Shown: positions 39,891 through 48,888, counted from the stretch's first letter. The stretch: DNA of 64,000 bases from Desulfovibrio piger (GCF_951793255.1 NZ_OX636706.1:451001-515000), one strand, 5' to 3'. The notes: a model not told the origin generated them from the letters alone. Program-made: numbers and translations.

Positions 39891-40781
39891 ATGACAACAA
39901 AACACAAACGGGCCACCATGACGGCCCGCCAACTGGCAGAGGATTATCTGGCACACCAGATCACACGGGATGTGACCCGCACCAGTACCCGATATCATCT
40001 CAATCAGCTGCTGGCCCTGTTCGGGGGCTGGCAAGCCCGCCGGGGGGGCGCGGCCCAGATGCAGGAGTTTTTGGCCGCCCAGAGGGGGCGCGGCGTCATG
40101 GCCACCACAGCGCACCACCGCGTCCGGCTGTGGCGTACCGTCCTGACCTGGGCCGTGGAGACGGGCCGCCTGCCTGCGTCGCCTCTGGCAGGCTTCCGGC
40201 TGCATCGTCCCAGGGCTCGGCGCATCGATCCGCCCACGCGAGCCGAGGCTGCGCGCATGTACAAAATGGCCGCGCCGCATATCCGGCGTGTGATTGTCCT
40301 TGGCATGGCCGCAGGGCCGCGCATAGGCCCCAGCGAGCTTTTCAGGCTCGCGTGGGCGGACGTGGAACTGACGGCGGGCTACATGAGGATGCCCAACGCG
40401 GCCAAGGGTGCGAAGGAAGACAGCAGAATCGTCCCTATTCGGGACGATATTCTGCCCCTGTTGCGGGCGTGGAAAGAGGAAGACGAAAAACGGAGCTGCC
40501 CGTGGGTCATCCACTGGCAAGGACGACAGGTGCGTTGCATAGGCCATGCCTGGCACCAGGCCCGCAAAGCGGCGGGCATCACGCGGCGCATAACGCCCTA
40601 CAGCCTGCGTCATGCCATGCCCACGGAAGCCCTGGAACATGGCGCGGACGTGAAAGCGGTGGCGGAGGTCATGGGCCATGCTGACCCGACCATGCTACTG
40701 CGCGTCTATCAGCACACGCGCTACAGGCTGAAGAAGAAAGCGGTCAACGCCGCACCCGGCCTGCGGCTGGACAAGATTTGA
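39891..40781 (+). CDS. tyrosine recombinase, probable fibre shufflon invertase
   Basis: 296 aa. SAM-like N-terminal core-binding region (about 10-105), then the catalytic domain with R144 (AAGPRIGPSELFRLAWADV), a beta-hairpin Lys (K172/K175), the HxxR box as Y237-x-x-R240 (PYSLRHAMP), H263 (MGHADPTM) and nucleophile Y273 (RVYQH). A Mu-type phage needs no integrase, and the gene lies next to the inverted cassettes, so Rci-like inversion is the most likely role. The Tyr in the HxxR box is a tolerated variant in the family. Confidence 0.85.
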   Translation: MTTKHKRATMTARQLAEDYLAHQITRDVTRTSTRYHLNQLLALFGGWQARRGGAAQMQEFLAAQRGRGVMATTAHHRVRLWRTVLTWAVETGRLPASPLAGFRLHRPRARRIDPPTRAEAARMYKMAAPHIRRVIVLGMAAGPRIGPSELFRLAWADVELTAGYMRMPNAAKGAKEDSRIVPIRDDILPLLRAWKEEDEKRSCPWVIHWQGRQVRCIGHAWHQARKAAGITRRITPYSLRHAMPTEALEHGADVKAVAEVMGHADPTMLLRVYQHTRYRLKKKAVNAAPGLRLDKI

Positions 40782-40952
40782 CAGTGGCGGGGGCGCTCCA
40801 CACGCCCCCACCGGCCCGGCAAGGACCATACCGGACCACGGCCCCACAAGCGGAAGGCAGCCGCTTGCAGAGTATCCGCCTGTCGGTCGTCTCGGGGTGA
40901 GACAAAAGGCAGAATAGGCGGATTATTCGCGGGGCGCAACGCTTTTGACACT
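40782..40952 (+). other. intergenic leader before com-like gene, two hairpins
   Basis: No gene. GGGGGCG-CTCCACA-CGCCCCC (about 40789-40809) may end the recombinase transcript, though it has no T run. GTCTC-GGGGT-GAGAC (40888-40902) lies closer to the com-like gene. TTTTGACAC just before the com ATG looks like a -35 without a matching -10. None of the late-promoter motif copies is here. Confidence 0.5.
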
Positions 40953-41165
40953 ATGAACAAGAGAGATTTGCCGGAAATCAGGTGCCCGTACTGCAACAAG
41001 CTTATTGCCAAGGGGGAAGCCGTCGAGCTTGAGTTTCGCTGCGGGCGATGCAAGAACTTCTTCATTCTGCGGGCCACGCGCCCCAATTCGGAACGTCCAG
41101 AGCGTCCACAGGAGCTTTGTCATGCTGAAAGTGGGCAGCCTGTTCAGCGGAGCCGGTCTGTGTGA
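40953..41165 (+). CDS. Com-like zinc-finger translational regulator
   Basis: 70 aa. EIRCPYCNKLIAKGEAVELEFRCGRCKNFFILRA has two CxxC pairs (11/14, 30/33), the Mu Com pattern. Mu Com binds mom mRNA and opens its ribosome site. Here the gene overlaps the start of a cytosine-C5 methyltransferase by 44 bp, as com overlaps mom, suggesting the same control applied to a different modification enzyme. The ATG follows only weak ribosome signals. Confidence 0.8.
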   Translation: MNKRDLPEIRCPYCNKLIAKGEAVELEFRCGRCKNFFILRATRPNSERPERPQELCHAESGQPVQRSRSV

Positions 41166-41961
41166 CCTTGGCCTGAGCTGGGCGGGATTCAGGCATCAAT
41201 GGTTTTGCGAGATTGATCCATTTTGTCGGTCGGTACTCGCACGTCACTGGCCGGACATTCCTCTTTATGAGGATGTGAATACTCTGAAAGGCTCTGAACT
41301 GCCGCCCGTGGATGTGCTCTGCGGCGGCTTCCCCTGTCAGGACGTATCCCAGGGAGGGAAACATGCGGGAATCAAGAAGGGCACGCGCAGCGGCCTGTGG
41401 CTCGAATACGCACGACTCATCGGAGAAATACGTCCCCGGTACGTCATCATCGAAAACGTCCGGGGCTTGCTCGCCAGGGGAATTGAGATCGTCCTGCAAA
41501 ATTTGGCCGAGATCGGGTATGATGCGGAATGGGAAGTGCTTTCCGCAGCCGCCCTTGGTGCCCCTCATCGGCGCGAACGCGTGTTTGTTGTTGCCTTCCC
41601 CCACGGTAACGGCCCTGACCCAGAGCGTAGGCTTCTATCTCCGCTCCAAAGAATCGTGGGAGAAGTCGACCAACCTTTCGGCATACTTGCTTGGCTTGGA
41701 ATACGGATTGTCGGGCAAAGCCGCGAAGCCGTCCGGCACGCATATCCCGGCCCCGTCCTTTATCGAGTGGATGATGGGTGTGCCGGAGGGCTGGACTATC
41801 CCGTAAATACCCCGCCCGTTCCCCGGCGGGTTCTTCCTGAATGGCGCAGACGCCTGAAGGCTCTGGGGAACGGCATCCTGCCCCAGCAGGCGTATGCTGT
41901 GGGAGCCTGCATCATGGCGCGCGAGGGAAGGCGCGTTTTCCCCATGCCGCTTGACTCCTGA
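41122..41961 (+). CDS. DNA cytosine-C5 methyltransferase
   Basis: 279 aa from the ATG at 41122, with AGGAG 8 bp upstream inside com. C5-MTase motifs in order: I SLFSGAGLCDLGL, IV GGFPCQDVS (catalytic C72), VI IIENVRGLL, VIII GAPHRRERVFVVA, X LKALGNGILPQQAY. The target recognition region is short, about 90 residues. No restriction enzyme is adjacent, so it probably protects phage DNA. The region 41640-41800 may be recently altered; the frame stays open. Confidence 0.9.
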   Translation: MLKVGSLFSGAGLCDLGLSWAGFRHQWFCEIDPFCRSVLARHWPDIPLYEDVNTLKGSELPPVDVLCGGFPCQDVSQGGKHAGIKKGTRSGLWLEYARLIGEIRPRYVIIENVRGLLARGIEIVLQNLAEIGYDAEWEVLSAAALGAPHRRERVFVVAFPHGNGPDPERRLLSPLQRIVGEVDQPFGILAWLGIRIVGQSREAVRHAYPGPVLYRVDDGCAGGLDYPVNTPPVPRRVLPEWRRRLKALGNGILPQQAYAVGACIMAREGRRVFPMPLDS

Positions 41962-41979
41962 GAACCGAGAGTTCCAGCG

Positions 41980-42768
41980 ATGAGGGCCACGAGCCCCGTT
42001 TTGAAGAAGAAATATATGGATTCTCACTTTCAAACGGACGGTATCTCGCTCTATCAGGGGGATGCCCTGCGCGTCCTCACAACCTTGCCTGAGGCAAGCG
42101 TGGACGCGGTCCTCACCGATCCGCCGTATTCCAGCGGAGGCGTCACTCTGGGGGCACGACAGGCCGACCCGGCACAAAAATATCAGTCTAGTGGAACAAA
42201 GAAACAATACCCGCCCATGCTGGGCGATTCCAAGGACCAGCATAGCTGGATCATGTGGTGTACGCTGTGGCTCGGCGAATGCTGGCGTATTGCCCGCGAA
42301 GGTGCACCGCTCATGGTGTTCACTGACTGGAGGCAACTTCCGGCCTTGAGTGATGCCGTGCAAGCCGCAGGGTGGAAATGGCTGGGCATCGTGCCTTGGG
42401 ACAAGCGGAGTGCCCGCCCGCAAATCGGCAAGTTTCGTCAGCAGTGCGAATATGTGCTGTTCGCCGTCAAGGGGCGCTTCATTGCCCATACGCGAGCCTG
42501 CTTGCCGGGCGTGTATGGCTACCCTGTGATTGCCGCCAGAAAAGTGCATCTGACCAGCAAGCCGGTGGAGCTCATCGAAGACCTGCTGGCTGTGGCGGCT
42601 CCACAGGCGACTGTCCTGGATCCATTCATGGGTGGCGGGAGCGTGGGCGAGGCATGTATCAGGACGGGCCGGAGCTATATCGGTATGGAGCTATCTCCAG
42701 AATATTACGAGATCAGCCGGGGCAGGCTGACAGCCGTACTCGCTGAGCGCGAAAACGAGACCGAATAG
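41980..42768 (+). CDS. DNA N6-adenine/N4-cytosine methyltransferase (beta class)
   Basis: 262 aa, with an alternative ATG at 42016 (MDSHFQTDGISLYQGDA) that starts closer to the conserved domain. Motif IV DPPY (47-50 of the long form) precedes motif I DPFMGGGSVGEACIRTGR, the beta-class order; W-rich central segment. It is the last gene of the right-end module and ends 12 bp before a terminator. It adds a second base modification to that of the preceding gene. Confidence 0.9.
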   Translation: MRATSPVLKKKYMDSHFQTDGISLYQGDALRVLTTLPEASVDAVLTDPPYSSGGVTLGARQADPAQKYQSSGTKKQYPPMLGDSKDQHSWIMWCTLWLGECWRIAREGAPLMVFTDWRQLPALSDAVQAAGWKWLGIVPWDKRSARPQIGKFRQQCEYVLFAVKGRFIAHTRACLPGVYGYPVIAARKVHLTSKPVELIEDLLAVAAPQATVLDPFMGGGSVGEACIRTGRSYIGMELSPEYYEISRGRLTAVLAERENETE

Positions 42769-42780
42769 ACCGTAAACAGA

Positions 42781-42815
42781 AAGGGCGAGGGGTTTCCCTC
42801 GCCCTTCGCTTTTTT
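42781..42815 (+). terminator. intrinsic terminator at end of phage late genes
   Basis: AAGGGCGAGGG-GTTT-CCCTCGCCCTT stem of 11 bp followed by CGCTTTTTT. Confidence 0.93.
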
Positions 42816-42836
42816 GTAATTTTGTTGACAAATATG

Positions 42837-42896
42837 TAGTAGGCTTTTGGAAGAACTTATCGCGCCGCTGCCTGGTGAGTTATCGCGCCGCGCATC
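42837..42896. mobile_element. probable right end of the Mu-like prophage
   Basis: Direct repeats TTATCGCGCCGC at 42857-42868 and 42880-42891, 23 bp apart, like the tandem transposase sites at Mu-type ends. Read inward from the right, the end would begin TGCGCGGCGCGATAAC, with the expected TG dinucleotide (outer bases near 42894-42896). Phage genes and their terminator stop just to the left and host genes start to the right. TAGTAGGCTTTTGG (42837-42850) recurs in the early control region (8055-8068). Confidence 0.55.
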
Positions 42897-43044
42897 ATGA
42901 AACTGCCGGGACTCCGGCCGGATCCAGCCTGCCGCGAAAGGACATCCTTCCCGCATGGCCGTATGACCGGAGACGGCTGCCATACCGCCCTGCCTCCGCC
43001 CTTCCCGCTCCCCTGCTTGCGGGAACGGGCCGGACGTCGTCTCC

Positions 43045-44595
43045 CTAACGGGACGGGGCCGGTGCGGGCAGCACGGGACCGCCGGCCGAAGCGCCTCCCG
43101 TTGCCGGGGGCTGGGCCGCAGGCATGGGCACGGACGCGGGCGCCGCAGGTGTTTGCGGGGCCGCGAGGGCCGGAGGCGTGACCGTCCCGCCGACGGCAGG
43201 CCCCTGCGCGGGCAGGGCCGCCGGAGCAGTCCCTTGCGGAGCGACCGCCGGTGCCGCTACCGGAACAGCCGGGGCAACAGGCGCGCTCCCGCCGGCCGCA
43301 GCCGGAAGTGCCGGAGCTGCCGCCGGACGGGGCCGGGCCTGCTTGGGGCCGGGCCGCAGGGGAACATCATTGACGGCAGGGGCCGCAGGCTGTTCCGCAG
43401 CCGCCTTGCCGCTGGCGATCCGGGTGCAACGGCCCGCCATGTCACGCAACGCGGCGGAACCGGCGCGGACGGTGGCCAGGGCCTTGCTGTCCTGCTGCAG
43501 GCGGCGGCCCACCCACTGGGCCACGAACAGCAGGCTGTCGTCATCCAGGGCGGCACCGGCATGACGGCGGATGTCGCCCACCAGAGCATGCTGGGCCGCC
43601 GTTCGGGCATCCATGGCCTGACGGTAGCGGCCCGTGATGTCGTCCACCCGCAGCTGCGCCGTGGCGATGGCGGCGGCATCGTTGCGCTGCCGGGCCTCGT
43701 CCAGCTCGAACACCGTGCCGGCCATGCGGCCGTAGATGTCCAACGATTCCTGCAACAGGCGCTCGCTCTCGGCCAGCCGTGCGCTCAGGTCCGGTACGGC
43801 GGCCACGCCGTCCAGGGCAGCGGCCCAGGCGTTCAGACGCCCGGCAAGGGCCATGTGCAGCTGCCGCTTTTGCAGGTCGCTCCAGTTGCGTTCCGTGCAC
43901 TGGCGGTCAAGGCTGTCCAGGAAGCGGTCGGCATAGATGGTGTACAGGCTGCGCAGCATGTCGGGATGGAAGGCATAGCGCAGCACCGCGGCGCGGCTGC
44001 CGCCGGCCAGGCCCGTCAGCTTGACGCCGTAGCGCTGGTTGAGGGACGGCAGGCTCAGATCGAGACCGCTGCCCTGGAAGCGCTCCAGCACATGTCCGGC
44101 AAGGTCATCCACGAAAGCGGGCTGCACACGGCTGTCCGCAGGATACTGGCGCTTTGGCACCTCCTGCCCTGCGGGGACGGGCGCGACGGCCCCGGGGGAT
44201 ACGAAGTCCGTCCTGACCAGGGCACTGACCGTCCCCTGCACCGTGGGACCGGCCAGCGTGCCCGGCTCCGTGGCGGGCGTGGCCACCGACGGCGGGGGCG
44301 GGGGAGGCGTCTCGCGCAGCAGGTTCATGAGGGGCGCCAGGGCCGTGCCTTCCAGCTTCGCATCCAGCCAGGTCACGGCGTCCTTGCGCCAGGCATCGCG
44401 GGTGGCATCGTCACGGGTCAGCCACACGGCGGCCCCGGCCACCAGCAAAAGGGCCAGCAGGGCCAGACAGCCCAGCTTGTGTCCGCCGCGTGACGTCCTG
44501 GGGGCGGGCAGGTCATCCAGCCGTCCGCCGGACGGGGACGCGGAGGCGGGGGTAGCGAACCGGCTTTGCACCGGTGCCTTGGTTTCCAGTTTCAT
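43045..44595 (-). CDS. membrane-anchored Pro/Ala-rich periplasmic protein
   Basis: 516 aa from the ATG at 44595. Cytoplasmic start, one transmembrane helix at about 41-60 (LGCLALLALLLVAGAAVWL), proline-rich linker PPPPPP, a helical periplasmic domain (about 150-390; two Cys in RQCTERNW and GRCTRIA), then a 120-residue Pro/Ala low-complexity tail. No enzyme motif. The tail may span peptidoglycan. First host gene next to the prophage end; no family recognised. Confidence 0.7.
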   Translation of the reverse strand: MKLETKAPVQSRFATPASASPSGGRLDDLPAPRTSRGGHKLGCLALLALLLVAGAAVWLTRDDATRDAWRKDAVTWLDAKLEGTALAPLMNLLRETPPPPPPSVATPATEPGTLAGPTVQGTVSALVRTDFVSPGAVAPVPAGQEVPKRQYPADSRVQPAFVDDLAGHVLERFQGSGLDLSLPSLNQRYGVKLTGLAGGSRAAVLRYAFHPDMLRSLYTIYADRFLDSLDRQCTERNWSDLQKRQLHMALAGRLNAWAAALDGVAAVPDLSARLAESERLLQESLDIYGRMAGTVFELDEARQRNDAAAIATAQLRVDDITGRYRQAMDARTAAQHALVGDIRRHAGAALDDDSLLFVAQWVGRRLQQDSKALATVRAGSAALRDMAGRCTRIASGKAAAEQPAAPAVNDVPLRPGPKQARPRPAAAPALPAAAGGSAPVAPAVPVAAPAVAPQGTAPAALPAQGPAVGGTVTPPALAAPQTPAAPASVPMPAAQPPATGGASAGGPVLPAPAPSR

Positions 44596-44923
44596 GCAGG
44601 ACCTCCGGGCGGCGGGAAGGCACGCCCATAAAAACTCGCTGCCGACGGTACGGCAGGCTGTGGGCATGCTAGCATCCCGGCACACGGCTGTGAAGGCATT
44701 TTGCGCTGCCCTCCCCGCCGCTGCCCGGCGGGCCCGATGCGCCTTGGGCCCCTGCATGGCCCGAAGTTTTTGTTCCTGGAGAATGCGCTCCAGCCGCCCC
44801 GGGGGACAGCCTGAAACAAAAATCGTGCCAACTGCCTGTTTTTCCGAAAAAACCCTCTCTTCCCCGGCGGGCATGGACGCCCCGGCAGCCGCACCGGCAG
44901 CGGGAAAAAAGCATTTCCCTCTG

Positions 44924-44952
44924 TTGACGCCCCCCTTTCGCCATGCTAATCA
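44924..44952 (+). promoter_or_regulatory. promoter of the cstA-family gene
   Basis: TTGACG (44924-44929), 17 bp, TAATCA (44947-44952), 92 bp before the ATG. The rest of the 449-bp gap (44596-45044) shows no gene. Confidence 0.5.
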
Positions 44953-45044
44953 CGAACCCCTACTAACAATGGGCAGCCGGACGCCAAAGGCACGGCTGCC
45001 GCTTTCACCTTTTAACCGGAATAGCCGCAGAGGGAGCGGATACT

Positions 45045-46478
45045 ATGCCGAATTACGTTTACTTTCTTCTTGCCGTAGCCGGCCTCATCGTGGGCTACAT
45101 CATCTACGGTTCCATCGTCGCCAAAATCTTCGGTGCGGACGAAAACCGCCCCACCCCCGCCAAGACCATGGCCGACGGCGTCGACTACGTCGAAATGCCC
45201 ATGTGGAAGGTCTGGCTCATCCAGCTGCTGAACATCGCCGGTGTGGGCCCCGTCTTCGGCCCCATCCTGGGCGCCCTGTACGGCCCCAGCGCCCTGCTGT
45301 GGATCGTTATCGGCACCATCTTCGCCGGTGCCGTGCATGACTACTTCTCCGGCATGCTCTCCGTGCGTTACAAGGGCGCCAACGTGCCCACCATCGTGGG
45401 TTACAACCTGGGCAACGTGGCCAAGCAGGTGATGCGCGTGTTCGCCGTCATCCTCCTGCTGCTCGTGGGCGTGGTCTTCGTGGCCGCTCCCGCCGGCCTG
45501 CTGGCCAAGCTGACCCCCGACTACATGGACCAGATGTTCTGGGTCGCCGTCATCTTCGCCTACTACTTCCTGGCCACCATCCTGCCCATCGACAAGATCA
45601 TCGGCCGCCTCTACCCCCTGTTCGGCGCCGTGCTGATCATCATGGCCGTGGGCATGACCGTGACCATGTTCACCAACGGTTGCGAGTTCTACAACTGGGC
45701 CTCCTTCCCCAATAACCATCCCCAGCAGCTGCCCATCTTCCCGCTGGTGTTCATCACCATCGCCTGCGGCGCCCTGTCCGGCTTCCACGCCACCCAGTCG
45801 CCCCTGATGTCCCGCTGCCTGTCCAATGAAAAGCAGGGCAAGGCCGTGTTCTACGGCGGCATGGTGGCCGAAGGCTTCATCGGCCTCGTGTGGGCCACCG
45901 TGGGCATGACCTTCTACACCAGCCCCGAAGCCCTGGCCGCTGCCGGCGGTCCCGCCAACGTGGTCAACGAGACCGCCCGCGCCCTCATGGGCCCCGTCGG
46001 CGGCGTGCTGGCCATCCTGGGCGTGGTGGCCCTGCCCGTCACCTCCGGTGACACGGCCTTCCGTGCCGCCCGCCTGACCATCGCCGAAATGTTCAACTTC
46101 AAGCAGTCCGCCATCCCGGCCCGTCTGGCCATCGCCATCCCGATCTTCGCCATCGGCGTGGTGCTGAACTTCGTGGACTTCAACGTGATCTGGCGTTACT
46201 TCGGCTTCGCCAACCAGGCCCTGGCCGCCATCATGCTCTGGGCCTCCGGCGCCTACCTGTACCGCAAGCATCGTCTGCACTGGATCTGCACCGTGCCCGC
46301 CACCTTCATGACGGCCGTGTGTATCTCCTACATCTGCTATGAGCCCAAGATGGGCTTTGGCATGGGCATCGAGATCGCCGACATCATCGGCGTGATCGTG
46401 GCCGTCGTCAGCCTGGTCGCCTTCCTAGCTCTGGGCCGCAAGCCCATCGCCGGTGCTCCCAGCATCGACGAAGTGTAG
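45045..46478 (+). CDS. cstA: CstA-family carbon-starvation/peptide-pyruvate transporter
   Basis: 477 aa, shorter than E. coli CstA (701) but normal for the anaerobe branch. About 12-14 hydrophobic segments; signatures GADENRPTPAKTMADGVDYV, LNIAGVGPVFGPILGALYGP, VHDYFSGMLSVRYKGANVP and SGFHATQSPLMSRCLSNEKQ. The ATG follows AGAGGGAGCGG. Family members take up pyruvate or peptides when nutrients are scarce; the substrate here is not decidable. Codon use is strongly biased (C-ending), a sign of high expression. Confidence 0.9.
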   Translation: MPNYVYFLLAVAGLIVGYIIYGSIVAKIFGADENRPTPAKTMADGVDYVEMPMWKVWLIQLLNIAGVGPVFGPILGALYGPSALLWIVIGTIFAGAVHDYFSGMLSVRYKGANVPTIVGYNLGNVAKQVMRVFAVILLLLVGVVFVAAPAGLLAKLTPDYMDQMFWVAVIFAYYFLATILPIDKIIGRLYPLFGAVLIIMAVGMTVTMFTNGCEFYNWASFPNNHPQQLPIFPLVFITIACGALSGFHATQSPLMSRCLSNEKQGKAVFYGGMVAEGFIGLVWATVGMTFYTSPEALAAAGGPANVVNETARALMGPVGGVLAILGVVALPVTSGDTAFRAARLTIAEMFNFKQSAIPARLAIAIPIFAIGVVLNFVDFNVIWRYFGFANQALAAIMLWASGAYLYRKHRLHWICTVPATFMTAVCISYICYEPKMGFGMGIEIADIIGVIVAVVSLVAFLALGRKPIAGAPSIDEV

Positions 46479-46503
46479 CGCTCACCGCTCCATAGCCACG
46501 CAC

Positions 46504-46532
46504 AAGGGCAGGGATCTTCCCTGCCCTTTTTT
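46504..46532 (+). terminator. intrinsic terminator after cstA
   Basis: AAGGGCAGGGA-TCT-TCCCTGCCCTT with a T run. Confidence 0.93.
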
Positions 46533-46663
46533 CGTGCCGACGGTACGGCGCGCCCGGCCTGACGCCCGGCATTGCGCCGTGCCCTGAGGCAGCGTATAAC
46601 CCTGCTGTCCGGCCGCTTGTGTCCTACGGCCGTCAGACCGCCATCACAGAACAGGAGATATCC

Positions 46664-47473
46664 ATGCGCACCCCCAACATCCTGACCATTGCCGGTTCCG
46701 ATTCCGGCGGCGGTGCCGGCATCCAGGCCGACCTCAAGACCATCATGGCCCTAGGCGGCTACGGCATGAGCGTCATCACGGCCCTGACCGCCCAGAACGG
46801 CCTGGGCGTCACCGGCATCCACGCGCCCGAGCCCGAATTCGTCGTGCTGCAGCTGCGCGCCGTGCTGGACGGTTTTCCCGTGCACGCCGCCAAGACCGGC
46901 ATGCTGTTCTCGGCCGGCATCATCAACGCCCTGGCCGACGCCCTGCGCGACCGCAGCTTCCCGCTGGTGGTGGACCCTGTTTCCGTGAGCCAGAGCGGCA
47001 GCCGCCTGCTGCGTGAGGATGCCGTGGAGGCCCTCAAGGAACGCATGATCCCCGGCTGCGACCTGCTGACCCCCAACCGCCCCGAAGCCGAGATGCTCAC
47101 CGGCATGACCATCAGCTGCGCCGATGACGCCGCTGCCGCCGGTGAGGCGCTCATCAGGATGGGCGCCAAGGCCGTGCTCATCAAGGGCGGTCATATGGAA
47201 AGCTCCATCGTGGTCACGGACTGCCTTTGCCAGGCCGGACAGGCGCCCAAGTTCCTGCCCCAGCCCAAGGTGGAGACCAACAACAACCACGGCACCGGCT
47301 GCACCCTGTCGGCCGCCATCGCCACCGGCCTTGGCCACGGCCTGCCCCTGCAGGTGGCCGTGACCCGCGCCCAGGAATTCCTCAACCTTGCCCTGCGCAA
47401 GAGCTACGCGCCCGGCAAGGGCTGCGGGCCCGTCAACCACGCCGCCCGCCGCCAGGCATCATTGCAAAACTGA
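46664..47473 (+). CDS. thiD: hydroxymethylpyrimidine (phosphate) kinase
   Basis: 269 aa, the usual ThiD size, from the ATG at 46664 with [34 protein letters not shown], the lid [27 protein letters not shown] and the ribokinase-type site [13 protein letters not shown]. Makes HMP-PP for thiamine synthesis in two phosphorylations. No thiE fusion. I see no convincing TPP riboswitch in the 130 bp upstream. Confidence 0.95.
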   Translation: MRTPNILTIAGSDSGGGAGIQADLKTIMALGGYGMSVITALTAQNGLGVTGIHAPEPEFVVLQLRAVLDGFPVHAAKTGMLFSAGIINALADALRDRSFPLVVDPVSVSQSGSRLLREDAVEALKERMIPGCDLLTPNRPEAEMLTGMTISCADDAAAAGEALIRMGAKAVLIKGGHMESSIVVTDCLCQAGQAPKFLPQPKVETNNNHGTGCTLSAAIATGLGHGLPLQVAVTRAQEFLNLALRKSYAPGKGCGPVNHAARRQASLQN

Positions 47474-47780
47474 CCGGGGGAAAGGGCTGCGGGAAAGGGA
47501 CCTCCTGTGCATGACGCAAGAAGGGCCCTTTCCCCGGCCCCTGTCCCTCTCCGGATGCGCCCTGCCCCTCAAAAACGCGCCCCGGTGAGAGCCCGGCAGG
47601 CCATGGTCTTCCACCTCGGCAGGGGATGGGAAAACGCCCTTCCCCGGCATCAAGCCCAAGAGTTGCGGATGCCGGTCCCTTCCCTGCGGGAAAAGGCTTC
47701 CGGGCAGGCACCTGACCGTCACCAGGCCGGGCTGCGGCCCCGCCGCCCTTCTTTCCTTCCACATCAACCCCAAAGCCTCC
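47474..47780 (+). other. gap between thiD and truA
   Basis: No gene supported. An imperfect inverted repeat CCGGGGGAAAGGGC (47474-47487) / GCCCTTTCCCCGG (47525-47537) could terminate or attenuate the thiD transcript; no T run follows. Rest GC-rich without clear signals. Confidence 0.4.
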
Positions 47781-48575
47781 ATGCCGGACATTTCTTCCAC
47801 CATGCGTCTCAGGCTGTTGCTGGCCTATGACGGCAGCCGTTACTGCGGCTGGCAGATCCAGGACATCCCCACCCCGCCGCCCACCGTGCAGGCCGCCGTG
47901 GAAGCCGCCGTGGGCCGCATCGCCGGGCGACCCGTGCGCGTGTTCGGCTCCGGTCGCACCGATGCGGGCGTCCATGCCCACGGTCAGGTGGCCCATTGCG
48001 ATGTGCCCCGCCGCCCCGGTCTGGACTGGCGTCACGCCCTCAATGCCCTGCTGCCTGCGGACGTGCGCGTCCTGCACTGGCAGGAGGCCGCCCCCGACTT
48101 CCATGCCCGCATCAGCGCCCTGCGCAAGACCTATGTGTATGACTTCTGGCAGGAGAAAGGCTTCGTGCCGCCCCGGCTGGCGCCCTTCGTCTGGCGCAGC
48201 GGCCCCCTGGACGCCGGGGCCATGCGCGCGGCCCTGCCCTTTTTGCTGGGCAGGCATGACTTCGCCAGCTTCCAGAACGCGGGCACCGAGATGGAAAGCA
48301 CGGTGCGCGAGCTCCAGGCCGCCACACTGACGGAACTGCCGCCCGTGGAGTTCATGCCGCCCTACCTGCCCTGCCTGCGCCTGACCGTCACGGCCAACGG
48401 TTTTTTGAAGCAGATGGTCCGTAACATGGCCGGACTGCTGGCCGCCTGCGGCCGCCACAAGCTGCGCCCCGACCAGATCCCCGCCATCCTTGAGGCCGCC
48501 GACCGCCGCGCCCTGCCCAGCCCCACGGCCCCGCCGCAGGGCCTGGCCCTGGCCCATGTGGAGTACCCGGACTAA
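47781..48575 (+). CDS. truA: tRNA pseudouridine(38-40) synthase
   Basis: 264 aa; an in-frame ATG at 47802 (MRLRLLLAYDGSRYCGWQ) is the more typical TruA start. Catalytic Asp61 in FGSGRTDAGVHAHGQV. Other motifs: RKTYVYDFW, GRHDFASFQNAG and NGFLKQMVRNMAG. Modifies tRNA anticodon stems. A terminator follows directly. Confidence 0.95.
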   Translation: MPDISSTMRLRLLLAYDGSRYCGWQIQDIPTPPPTVQAAVEAAVGRIAGRPVRVFGSGRTDAGVHAHGQVAHCDVPRRPGLDWRHALNALLPADVRVLHWQEAAPDFHARISALRKTYVYDFWQEKGFVPPRLAPFVWRSGPLDAGAMRAALPFLLGRHDFASFQNAGTEMESTVRELQAATLTELPPVEFMPPYLPCLRLTVTANGFLKQMVRNMAGLLAACGRHKLRPDQIPAILEAADRRALPSPTAPPQGLALAHVEYPD

Positions 48576-48600
48576 GCCCTGTCTGCCTCCCTGAACATAG

Positions 48601-48634
48601 AAAGACCACCCGCCGGCGGGTGGTCTTTTGTTTT
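48601..48634 (+). terminator. intrinsic terminator after truA
   Basis: AAAGACCACCCGCC/GGCGGGTGGTCTTT with TGTTTTG. Between it and the lipoprotein gene terminator no gene is convincing. Confidence 0.93.
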
Positions 48635-48888
48635 GTCCCGCTGATTCCCGGCAGGCAGGCGAATGCCCTGCCCTTTTCCTTTCCGGGAAAGAGCTTCCTT
48701 ATTTTCCACTATCTGGAATGATATGCCGGTATCCTGAAAACGGCATTCTGCCGTTCTTCATGCCCGACGGTCCCGATAGCGGGCAGCGGCCGTTCCCCGG
48801 AGACCGGCCGCCCCCCTTTGCCTGGCGCGTTTCCCGCAGCCTGTCTCCATCGCTCTACGCCCGGGAAGGGCCGGAGCCTCCGCACCAG

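Noticed and set aside
39891..40781. Tyrosine recombinase as the integrase of a second, separate prophage
   Set aside because: It lies within one continuous late region between fibre genes and the com module; no attachment-site pair is seen, and inverted fibre cassettes nearby give it a better job.
44596..45044. Upstream extension of the minus-strand membrane protein to 44874
   Set aside because: The added 93 residues lack a ribosome site and coding character, whereas MKLETK at 44595 fits an anchored protein.
46535..46663. TPP riboswitch upstream of thiD
   Set aside because: Only loose likeness to CTGAGA and ACCCT elements; the conserved second half is missing.
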